Below, in pieces: positions 12,536-24,800 of a stretch of 64,000 nt of DNA; position 1 is the first letter of the stretch, and every line of letters begins with the position of its first letter. The notes below the pieces were generated by a model that was not told the origin of the DNA, made no database searches, and saw only the letters and a program-made list of their open reading frames with translations. The DNA is from Manduca sexta (Eukaryota > Arthropoda > Insecta > Lepidoptera > Sphingidae): assembly GCF_014839805.1 (NCBI RefSeq), contig NC_051142.1:4526001-4590000 (forward strand). Direction: 5' to 3'. Made by a program: the position numbers and the translations under genes.

Positions 12536-15500
12536 ATGTCTGTCCCTGACGATCCGGAGGATTTCATATTTCGTCCGCAACAACACTTGGACGCTAAGTG
12601 GTTAAATCCTGACTTGCAAGAAGCACTTCAGAATCCAGATGTTCTGTGTAGTTTATTCAACAGCCTATTACAGGACAGAGAAATATATTTTGACTTGTCA
12701 ACTGGCCTCGTGAATGGTGCAGGTGTAACAGCGAAACTTGGCGACAGTGGAAAATATTATTGTGGACTCCGGGTACGATATTAATATATGCTACGAATAA
12801 AACCAGTCCAAATTTATGTTTTTTAAATTATAGTTAGTAAAGAAGTGGAAGTAGAGGTGTGACTATTATATTTAATTTTAATTAATTGGATAATTTTTTT
12901 TTAAAGTCGATAAATTTTATTATATACTTACTTAAAAGTTTTGACATTATAGTTTATTAATGTATTATTTTTAATAACCCTAACCACATATAAAAATAAG
13001 AAATAAAATGACTTTCTTTCTGAATAAAAAGTTTATGTTGTGTATGGAACTAAGTAAGGAAAAAAATCATTCACCTGTACACATTATCTGGCACAATAAT
13101 TTTAATTTTAGTTCAATTTAGTGGTAGTTTATAAATAAAAAAATATTATTGTTTGTTCAGGAAGGCTGTATATTACAGTATAAAAAATGGTATTTTTTTT
13201 ACACATTTTCAGGCCAATGATATTAATATGTATCATATTATATTTCTAAATTAACATATATAATTAAGGGGGCCAATAAGGCCCATCCTAGAAATATATA
13301 TTTTCCTTTGCTAGAAGAAGCTTTGTGTTACCAGAGCATCACATGGTGCAGAACTTTTGTTGAATTTAATGCCCTTGTAATGGTAAACAACATTACAAAA
13401 TATGTTTCTTATGTTTCAGATATTAACATGTACTTGTTGTGATGGGTTGTGTGGCCCACATTCTGGATGTGCATGTGTTCCCTGCACCGCACTCTCGTTG
13501 GAAGAGGAGCACCGTATTGCAATTCAGTCCAAGTTGGTCACCCCACCACCGTCTCTTCATGTGGTTGATGATCTAAAATGGAAGCAAGATCCTGGTGAGT
13601 TGCTGTCATCAATCAGTCCTATTCAGATTATAAGTTTTCTTTACTAGACCTGCTTGCCCCCACAGATTAAATTACAAAGGCAAATATTTTTTATGGGAGA
13701 GTTACAATTTAATTATTAAATTGTAGCCTATTGTTTTATCACTGATACATTTATGTTTGTATGTCATTAAATTTTTCCAAGCAATGCTACAACCTATAAA
13801 AATATCTGATTTAGAGTGGATTATTGAAAATGAGTTTTATGCAGGACCAGAATGTCTTCAAAGCCTTATGGAATCTCTGATTTGGGAGCAGCGGGTACGA
13901 GCTATTAATACAGCTGTCAGCTGTCCATTTATATCTCAAATACGCCGTTTAATACTGTTGTGCAACAGACACCTTGTAGCAGTTATAAGGTAATTTTAGA
14001 GTAATGCTCCATCTTATCATGAAGTTTCCCAGATTGAATTAAAATTTTCTATACATAATATAAAACTTTCAGAGATCAAAGTCAAAATAAAGAAGTTAAG
14101 AGAGTACGATTGGAGAAAAAGCCACCACATGGAGTTAGTAATAGAGCTCTTAGTAATGTTGTGAGTGCACTGAATAATTCTGTAGATATAAACACTGAAA
14201 GCCAAGAAGATACTGAGGAGCATAATGACGATTCTGAAAGGTATTTGAATTTTTTTCTATTTTGTATTTTACTGTCGAATTAAACATATATGCATGTAGG
14301 AATATCATATACTTATTTATATATAAGTAAAACCAAAATTATTATTTTAAATATTTATTTTTATCATCAGTCACCATTATGCAAGGACCGTTGAGTTGTG
14401 GAAAAGAACACAAAATAAATTAAAAATTATAAGAGGAAATTAAAAGAGAAAAAGTAATTGGTGTGGTATTTATATTGACAGTGCTCTCGGATTAGCTCGC
14501 GTGGGTGCTCGAGCCGCTCTCCGTTTGGCTCTCTCATTAGTCCGTAGAGCATGGCGCTGTGGTGAAGACGCAGATGTATGCTCAGCTTTACTCAAAGATG
14601 CGTTAGACGCCGTCCGTGCGTTGCCCGATGCCGCACTTTTGCCGGCGCAGGCGGAGTTGCTGCACAAGCACCGCGGTCACAGAAAATATGGGCCGAGGTT
14701 GTCGACAGCGCTGCCAAGTTCTTGCATCAAGTTGTGGTTGGGTAAGTTTATATTGCCAGCAGTAAAATTTTACTATTTGGTCAATAACCAATACAAGTAA
14801 TGATAGATATTAAGGACATACATTGGAATGAGAGCCTAAATTTATTTTTTCTATTTGCACAGCAACACAAACAATAAAATTGGCCTTTTGTATAACTTTA
14901 TAGTAGCCATTATTTTAAATAAGTGACACTGATAGTAATGAAATGATAAACATCATTGCCTGATGGAGCCAGTCTGCACTCTGACACATGAGACGAATGG
15001 AGAGGTGAAGGTTTGTTGTGATTCCAGTGAAGTGGGGTGCAACGTGCCGCTAGGTGACTGGCGAACGTCGCTGTGCGTGTGGGTGGAGCTGTGCGCGCGG
15101 CGAGCGGAGCTGCCGGCGCTGTTGAAGGCGGCTGACGTGCTCGTCACGCTGCCGCCCAAGCAGAAACGACAACCAGACAACAGGTAACATCTTAAACAAT
15201 TATTGAATATCTATATAAATGAATACTGCCGGCCGTATGCTAAGCTTTGCCTTTACATAACAAAGAATTAAACACAATTTTACTGGATTGAAAGAAAGTA
15301 ATAAAATATTTTTTATGTTAATATGTATGTTAGAATCAAATTCTGATAGACGACTAAAATGTTTGGTAAAGTTACTGTACGTTTTATTATCCTTTTAGGA
15401 TAACATTAGAAGAATGTACAGCACCATTGGGTCCATTTTTAAAACGGATGGCCAAAGTGGCAGCCCCTTCGCCGATAATCAACAACGAACCCGCAGTTGA

Positions 15501-15802
15501 AGACAATCCCACTGAAGTTTATCTCAAGTAAGTAAATTATTTAGGAGTACGAAAGTTTATGCTAAACTATTTATGATTATATTATGCGAAATGTTTATAG
15601 TTATTATATCTGTGTTATAATATTAAACAATGTTAGGTTTAATTCTTAATTCTATGTCTTGATCTTCCTTCTCGTTATTAGAGAACTGAATATTCCTAGC
15701 GGCGATGGATTGATGAGCGTGAGAAAAGCTGGTATAGCGTTACTCTGCCATTTGGACCGGCTCGGCGCGCCTCTCTTGCCTCCCTTGAAAGGTTTTGTTA
15801 CA
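12536..15802 (+). other. HERC2: HERC2 exons 1-8: N-terminal helical region
   Basis: Exons: 12536-12772, 13420-13594, 13782-13989, 14073-14240, 14482-14741, 15028-15183, 15399-15528 and 15682-15802. Landmarks shared with the family are [10 protein letters not shown]...[11 protein letters not shown] (exon 5), [16 protein letters not shown] (exon 5, second frame), [17 protein letters not shown] (exon 6) and [16 protein letters not shown] (exon 8). Exons 5 and 7 each contain a reading-frame break between conserved parts, while their splice sites are intact and in phase with the conserved frame. Confidence 0.93.
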
Positions 15803-18800
15803 GTAAGTATGAGGTACCTTTGTCATAGACCAAAATAGTTTTCTAATACAATCAAATTGTTTGTCAAATCTATAAGTAATTATTCTTCTGTGATCTTTCT
15901 TTATCCCACTCCACTATGAGATGTGGCAACACATTTGGGCAATAGCAATATAATATTATTACCCAATATACTTTTAGCAAAAAAATACTTAATTCAATTG
16001 TGCATATTTATTTATTGCGTCCACTTGGACGGACGACCTGGCTAAGGTCGCAGGAAGTCGCTGGATGCAGGCCGCTTCCAACAGGTCGACGTGGAGATCC
16101 TTGGGGGAGGCCTATGTTCAGCAGTGGACTTCCTGTGGCTGAGATGATGATGATGATGATTTATTTATTGAGATTTACAACTGATACAATATTTTAAGTG
16201 CACGGAATCAGCTCAAGAAGTAGTTTCAATCGGCACCGGTTCTATATCATTGGGGACACTCAGAGTTCAGCAGATCTCTTGCGCTGAAAAGTTGGCTTTA
16301 CTCTTGACACACGATGGCGTGGTCTACACACTGCCCTACGACACCATGACGCCGCAAATCGTTCCTGGTAAGAGTCGTATATTATTATATAATAAAGTTG
16401 ACAGTTTATACTCATTTATATTTTCTCCGATTGAACTATTATTCATATAAATATTAATATCTTTTTTCATAACTCAGATTGCAACAGATAAATAAAAATA
16501 TTATGTTGAATAATAGATTTGACATACGGCACACGTCGTGCACTATGGTACAGAATGTGAATCTCGTTTTTATTTTTGCTACTGCCAAGTACGCCACTAT
16601 TTTTGCTAATTCCAAAAAGTCGATTTATGTCAATGTATTTAAAATAATTTGTGTACAGGTCTAGAGAACAAGACAATAATCCAAGTATCGTGTCACCCGG
16701 CGGGGCGGCACTTCTTGTGCTGTTCGTCGTGCGGCGGCGTGTGGGCGTGGGGCGCGGGCGACGACGGCCGCCTCGGGCACGGCGACACCGCGCACCGAGA
16801 GGCGCCCGCCGCTATACACCACCTCGCGCACCACGAGGTGCAGAGAGTGTTCGCGGGGGCCGCCAGCAGGTATGTGGACTGTTACCGGACAGTTATGAAC
16901 AGAAAATCTTGTAGGCATAGAATAATGAAAAAATTATATTAAATTCCATGCCTTGGTGGTATGGTGAAGACTGCTGCGCTGAGGTCTTGGGAAAATCCTC
17001 GAATCGTATAAAGTGATATCGGATTTACCGCTTGGTATCTGCCCTGAGTCCGGAAATGTGCCAGATTTGACTATAGGCGCGCCTTTCTTCAACTTCATGA
17101 TTGTACATGTATGTCTTGTGTTGTGCTTATATTGTGTGTTAATTGTTGATAGTGCGGTAATAACGTCCCGAGGTGCTCTGTACACATGGGGTCGCGGCAC
17201 TCACGGCCGACTTGGCCACGGCACCATCGAGAACTGCCTCACGCCTCAGCCGGTCTCTTTCAACGCACATAACATTGAACGAATCATTGATATTGCTTTG
17301 GGTAAGTATGTTTTATATTTTTGGTTATGGTATATGGTTGTTTGAAGTATGATGTTAACTTTAAATCTTCTCATGTGCATTGCATTCGGATTTTTTGTTG
17401 ATTAGTTATTACCTAGTAAATAGCCCGCGAGTATAAAAATTTAACCATATTTTTTATGTACAGGATGGGGTGAAAGTCAGACACTTTGTTGTACGTGGGA
17501 AGGTGCAGTGCAAGTGTTTGGCGATACAGAAGGCGGCGCGCCTCGAACTCTAACATCACTCTCTGTGCTGCGAGTAACGCGGGTTTATACCGGCGAACAT
17601 TTCCATGCGGTACTTACGGATGGGTAATATTCTAGTATTTTATTCTTAACTTATGTACAATCATCCCCGAATGAATATCTATGATTAAGGAGACTAAATA
17701 CTTGCGCATGTGGATTAATATCAAAGTATATACTCTGGAATAACTTTCTGTCAATGCATACATTAATTTGAGGTTGAATGTACCATTTTAGTCTTAGTAC
17801 CATTGTTATAAGTATGAAATTTTCAGTGGACAAGTGTATACCTGGGGTAATGGAGATGGCTATCGTCTCGGCCACGGCAACTTGGAGAGTTTGAAAGTAC
17901 CGAAACAAATAGAAGCTTTTCAAGGTAAGAAGTCAAAAATGTATTTTTGAAGTTTCTGTTTCATAATTGGTAATTTTACTGTCATTTTCTACCTGGTCTA
18001 TGCAAAAGTATAATTTATTTATATAATAAATTGTATTTACAGGTGTAAAAATCGTCGATGTGTCACTTGGCGCATCGCACGGTCTAGCGTTGGCTGCGGA
18101 CGGTACGTTGTACGCGTGGGGGACGCACGAGCGTGCGCAAATACTGAGACCCGTGCCGCAACCCGTACAAGTGTTCAATACTTCTTTTAAAGCTAATGGT
18201 ATTAAAAATTGTATATATTTTTTGTGCTATATAAATGACTTAATATCGGTAAAGTCATTATACATTTGCATTTCCAATTGAATTTGCTTTACGTATCACG
18301 CATTTCACAGGTGTATCCAGCGGGTCAACACATATATTTGTATGGAGTGAAGAAAGTCCAAGAGATCTACCGTCTTCAATGCCTTTCGTTATCGACCTTT
18401 CCGACAATACATTTAAGTAAGTTAATAGTTATGTACGTAATATTTATTTGTACGCTCTGTCTTACATTTATAGTCTTGTTGTCTCCAGCACTAGAAATAT
18501 ATCATACATTGTCCAGAACATTGTCTTTCGGCGTGATAAAGTAAAAATTTAAAAACAACGTTCATTAAAAATATAAACTGAATATTTTGTCATTTTTGTT
18601 CTATGCAGGTTTTTAGAAAGGCTTCTCAGATTAGCAGTAGAGCAAAGCAGCTCGTGTCCAATGAAAGATAACGAATGTTTAGCAATAGCCTGTTTGAATC
18701 TGCTAAGACTTCAGGTAAGCTTTCAGTATTATTATTAGAAGTAATAAAACTATCTGTTTGGTATAATGCTTTACGCTGACACACGACGCGTGCATACCGG

Positions 18801-21800
18801 TCGTTCCACGAAAGCGAATAATGGCAGATTGTTTTCAAAAGGTAAGTGAGCACTAAATACGTTTTTTCGTTCAATCCTTTAACGAAGTTAAGCATGGTAC
18901 TTGTGATGTTACATGTGTTCTTGTGTAATGGTGATGCAAACAAATTACATCTCTATAATAATTATAGCGTTTAAATCTAAGAAAATCGGCATGTTTTTAT
19001 TATAAGGGTTCTATATTTACTAGAAAAAATTGAACCTTATGATGTACCTGTTTGACAGATACCATAATATAGAGTATGCTATTTCCCCTAACTCCAATAT
19101 AAGGGGGTGGCGCAACCTAGTAAAAGCCTATAGGATATATTCTGCAGTGGACGGATACTGGCGGATGTATATACAGAATACTAGCTTTTGCCCGCGGCTC
19201 TGCCCGCGTTATTAATTTTTCCGGGCTAAAGTTTTCCGTTATAAAAGTCACGCTATATATTTTCCCGGGAGCCTATATTCTTCCCAGGGTCTCAAACTGT
19301 CTCCATACCAAATTTCATCTGAATACGTTGAGCAGTTTTTGAGTTTAACACGTTCAGGCAGACAGATGCAGCGGGGGACTTTGTTTTATAACATATTTTT
19401 ATAGAACTTTTTAAGATGAACAATCCCGTCATACATCATTGTTGCATAACTTTAACCGTTTACGCAGCGCACGCAACGGAAGCTCTCAAAACTAATAAAT
19501 TTTCCCCGTTTTCGCAACATGTCTCATTACTGCTCCGTTCCTATTGGTCATAGCGTGATGATATATAGTCTATAGCACTCCACGAACAAAAGAGCTATCC
19601 AACACAAAAATATTTTTTTAGTTAAAAACCGGTAGTTCCTGAGATTAGCCATTACTGCTCCGCTCCTATTAGGCATAGCGTGATGCTATATAGCCTATAG
19701 CACTCCACGAACAAAGGGCTATCCAACGCAAAAAGAATTTTTCAGTTTGGACCGGTAGTTCCTGAGATTAGCCATTACTGCCCCGCTCCTATTGGGTATA
19801 GCGCGATGATATATAGCCTATAGCACTCCACGAACAAAGGGCTATCCAACGCAAAAAGAATTTTTCAGTTTGGACCGGTAGTTCCTGAGATTAGCCATTA
19901 CTGCTACGCTCCTATTGGGTATAGCGTGATGATATATAGCCTATAGCACTCCACGAACAAAGGGCTATCCAACGCAAAAAGAATTTTTCAGTTTGGACCG
20001 GTAGTTCCTGAGATTAGCCATTACTGCCCCGCTCCTTTTGGGTATAGCGTGATGATATATAGCCTATAGCACTCCACGAACAAAGGGCTATCCAACGCAA
20101 AAAGAATTTTTCAGTTTGGACCGGTAGTTCCTGAGATTAGCCATTACTGCTCCGCTCCTATTGGGTATAGCGTGATGATATATAGCCTATAGCACTCCAC
20201 GAACAAAGGGCTATCCAACGCAAAAAGAATTTTTCAGTTTGGACCGGTAGTTCCTGAGATTAGCCATTACTGCCCCGCTCCTTTTGGGTATAGCGTGATG
20301 ATATATAGCCTATAGCACTCCACGAACAAAGGGCTATCCAACGCAAAAAGAATTTTTCAGTTTGGACCGGTAGTTCCTGAGATTAGCCATTACTGCCCCG
20401 CTCCTTTTGGGTATAGCGTGATGATATATAGCCTATAGCACTCCACGAACAAAGGGCTATCCAACGCAAAAAGAATTTTTCTGTTTGGACCGGTAGTTCC
20501 TGAGATTAGCGCGTTCAAACAAACAAACAAACTCTTCAGCTTTATATAATAGTATAGATTTAGGTATTTCTCCTTAAGGCCCATTTGAGCTATTCACCCA
20601 GTAGTATTTTATTCGGACTTATTATAATTATACTGCTGTTCCATTGCAAAATCAAAACAAGTTTGTCATTTTAACATAAAACTGTAAGAGTATTCAACAC
20701 AGCGAAGACTGCGTCAGCGTTGCTGTTGGATTTAGAACCTGGGCGAGTATGTTTAGAACAATCATTTGGTACGTGTATAGATGATAAGATTAATAGTGGT
20801 AGGTCTCTCATATGTTCCGCTTTGGTAGGTACCACCGCAATATTTATTTCTGCCGACAAGCAGCAGTATGTAGTCACTGTTATGTTCCGGTTTGAAGGAC
20901 ATTGTAACCCAGCGTAACTACTGGACGTAATAAGAGTTAAGGCGATACCTCAAGGTCCATTTTCATACATTTTGTTTCACCTTTAATCTGGGTAACTAAA
21001 CAAGTATTGGCAAGTAAAGAATTTAAATTCACGTCTAGTTAGTGATCAGTTCTCGCAGTTGAAAGAAAAACGTAAAAATAATTAATAATCATGGATATTT
21101 CTGCCTTTAAAATTTCGTCATATTAAATTTTAAAGGCCGAAATATCCATGATTATTAATTATTTTTACGTTTTTCTTCAACTGCGAGAACTAATCACTAA
21201 CTAGACGTGAATTTGCCAATACTTGTTTAGTTACCCAGATTAAAGGTGAAACAAAATGTATGAAAATGGACCTTGAGGTATCGCCTTAATATCTCACGTT
21301 TCGCGATGGCGAGCGCAACCAAACATTTCTTTGTAATTCAAAATGTTAGATGGTGTTTTTACTGTTTATGGGAGGTCGTGTCGCTTATTATTTGGCGAAC
21401 GGCAAGTTCGTCTCGTCATTCAAAGCAATAAAAAAAAAATGATGCTGTGATCTTAATATGGTAGATGTACCGTAATCTGTCCCTAATGTATCGTCAACTT
21501 AGAAGATATTACATTAACCGTGTCTTATTTCACCTTATAAGCAATGTATAATTTGCATTTCGTTGCCGGAAATCCCCTATAACTGAATTAAAATGACAAA
21601 TTGAGGATTTTTTTTGTTGCACCCGCCTAATCACGTGTAGGTTTTACGGATTCAAGGTAAAAATACGGTATGTTTATCTTTGTAACACGAGAATTCTAGA
21701 TTTAGACGTGCAGGCACTGGTATCCGTTCAGTTTCTAATATTTTGTCTCCCAATTTGTTATAAGGAGGGAATTGGAAAAATAATATTTCCAACTACTTAT

Positions 21801-24800
21801 TATATTTCTATTTGATTAACTTCGTTGCGTTAAGACGGTGAAGCTCGGTATCATAACATGGCTGTCACAGTGGTTGCAATGGCAGGAATGAAGGGCATTG
21901 TCTACACAATTGCCCATCAAGAGATTATAATAAATAACTAACGTTAATTACAAAGAATGTTAATAAATATATTATATTATTATGATAATTACAAAGAGTA
22001 ATTTATTGTATCGGACCTCTGGGCACTAGAAAGAGCAGAAGACCGATGGTCTAATGGGCAGTAGTAGTGCAGGTGGCGGGTAACATTTTTTGAACATAAC
22101 CAAAGGTAGAGACAAATTAAAAACCTTAGTAGAGGACTTCACCTTCGTATAAAACCGAGGCGTTCTTATTAGTTATTAATTATTATTTAAGACAATAGGG
22201 TTAAAGATAGAATAAGTTTAAATATATTATCGAAATTGTAAATTAATTAATTTGAAATAAAGGTCGTTTTATGATTATTTTATTCATAATTTATTAAAAT
22301 TATCCATCAAACTCTTATTAGTTGAATGAAAAATCATTCCGAGGCAGTTAATTTTCAGTTCCTAACTATGTCAACAGATGGCGCCACAACAAAAACAGAT
22401 CGCGCTATGGTTTACACGACACCGCGAATATAGATGTCTTGAGTATTTCTTTCAAAACTGTTTATGGGCGGTGAAGGTGTTTACACCTGCTTACCATCAG
22501 GTATTTTTGCAAGTGACTCGCATGCAAAGCATGTATGAGACGCTTTATAATTTATATTCTAAATCGGAACATCTAACCGAAGACTGGGTTGTGTATGTTT
22601 TTTCATCGTTCGTACGTGGTAAATTAGTATATTATAGGAATTAGGATCGAATATTCGACTTAAATAGCGATTCGACAAAATTGGTAAATAACTTCATAAA
22701 TCATATCAGGCCATTCTTTATCGTCATCGACTGAACAATGATCTAGAAAGCCATATACCGCTGCCACAAGACATTATTACAGCACCGGAACAGACGATAA
22801 TTTATTCTTATTTTTTAGGAGAGAAAGAATTCAAGATACTGGCTTCGCCAATAGCTTTTAATTGTTCGAAGCACTATAATGCCATGAAAGACATTGCGAT
22901 AAGATTGCATAATTTCAAAAATGCTACATGATTCCCAGGGAATAAATAAAGAAAGCTCCGTCTAGTGTATGATTGCTTGCTGGTGGTAAGATATATTTAA
23001 TATATGCCTGGATAGCGACCATTTTACACACGGTATTATAAATCCGGCATAGTGACCCTCGTAAGTGTGCCGCATTCCAGGATCAGCCTGTGCATATTCG
23101 GCCCCATCAGGCTGGCATAATTGTGTCGACTGCCGAGGGGAAATCAATAATCATATTTCGTCAGTCGACATTCTAGTGGACTCCACTCCACTTACCATCA
23201 GGTGCAGGGAGGTCGCTTTTTTGCGTGGCAATATTTAGTGCAAAACCACTGAATTTAAACAATTTGGGTACATAAAGAACTTAGTAAGCAAACTCTCTTC
23301 GAAAAACATAATTTGTCAAATGAATTTAATGCCAAAAACGTCCTTAAAGTTACCGCGCGTAATTGTCGCATTTTTCAGCGGTAAAGTTACCCCGATTAAC
23401 GTTATTAAATATATTTTAAATATATTATTTGATACTATTTTGCTTACGATTGCTTTGTTATGTTGCAAGCCATTTTTTTACTGCTTATTAGGTCAATAGA
23501 TGGCGCCACGACAAATATAGATCGCGCTATGGTTTACACGACGATGCGGATACTAATAGTACTGCATTGCCCGCTGTAATTTGTTTATGGGTAGTTAAGG
23601 TGTTTACACCTACTTACCATCAGGAATTTTTGTGAGTACCTCGCACGCTAAGCGTGTATGAGGCACTTGGTCTACTTAAAAAAATAAGATATAAGAAAAT
23701 TAAAGAAATAGCAATTAACAAAATTAGATTTATAATATACTACTACTTATACTTTTTGTTTTTTGTTTTGTTTTTTTATACTTTATCATGTACTGTAGTC
23801 TTTACCCTAAACTGATAGAAAAGAGCAACACCAGAGTTTCTTGCCCGTTCTTCTCTGGTGAAAACTGCTTTCCGAACTGGTGGTAGAGTTAATATTGACG
23901 GAATCTAAATAATGTATAACATTTTACAGATTCAAATAAATCATTTAATTTCATTTCATTAGCTTTTGCCCGCTCGTCGCACGCGCCTGCGTGAAGGAAT
24001 ATTCCGGGATTAAAGTCCCGCTAAAAAAAGTATCATATTCAATTATATTAATGGCTCACTATTTTGGACTTAGTGGCGTCCACATAAAAGGTAGGTATAT
24101 GCTGTCGCGGACTTTTATTTAGAACTACTTAAGACAAACAATCCTACGGTACATCATCTTATCATCATCTAACTGCAACCGTCTTATTACTAAACGCGGT
24201 TTAACTCAAAACTTCGGATTAAACCTATGAAAAGTACGGTTTATTCAAAAGTGGTAATATACGGACTATTTGATGGTTTAAAGCTAAACCTCTTAATGCT
24301 TCAGGAATAAAAAAAATAATTTGTTACCTGTGTTGTTTTTTTTGGTGTACTACTTTCAAATATACGCATTTTTGATGTGTAGGTGCATGCATGGCAGTGC
24401 TCGCGTGGTGTCGACAGCGGTGGGACGGCGGAGGGTGCGGAAGCGACGTGGTGCGCGGGCGTGCACTCGGCGCTGGTGGCGTTGGTGGAGGGACGCGCAG
24501 GCGCGGGCGCGGCGGCTGCGGCGAGGCGCGCGCTCGCCGCCGCCTGGCCGCTGCTGCTGCCCACGCCGCACGTGCGCGCTAATCACCTCATCACTTTGCT
24601 ACCACAAGGTAAGAGCACAGTTGCACCTGCGTGGTACGTTTGCGATAGTGTTCAGTATCCTTTGAGTATATCTATGATGCTCGTTTTTCGGGTAGAATAT
24701 AAGACATACTGTACGAAATAACACTACAGGAGAACTGCGTTATCGCCATAAAGCGCATCATACAATACACACTTGCGCTAGTTTTGTAAATGCTAGTAAT

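Noticed and set aside
14640..14690. Mini-intron explaining the frame change in exon 5
   Set aside because: Any GT...AG pair that restores frame would be under about 45 nt and would remove conserved residues.
16467..16676. Minus-strand open frames over HERC2 introns (also 18626-18943, 32371-32736, 35742-36113)
   Set aside because: AT-rich, no start context, no domain, no splice pairing; chance frames.
19520..20512. Regular 123-bp repeats as a CRISPR array or centromeric satellite
   Set aside because: The repeats are contiguous without spacers, lie inside a Helitron in an intron of a eukaryotic gene, and number only about eight.
21100..21140. Palindrome as a transcription terminator or origin
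   Set aside because: It is the centre of a TTAA-flanked MITE with a second copy elsewhere in the window.
22378..22644. Open frame of 88 codons as a gene
   Set aside because: It is wholly within a short interspersed repeat found several times in the window.
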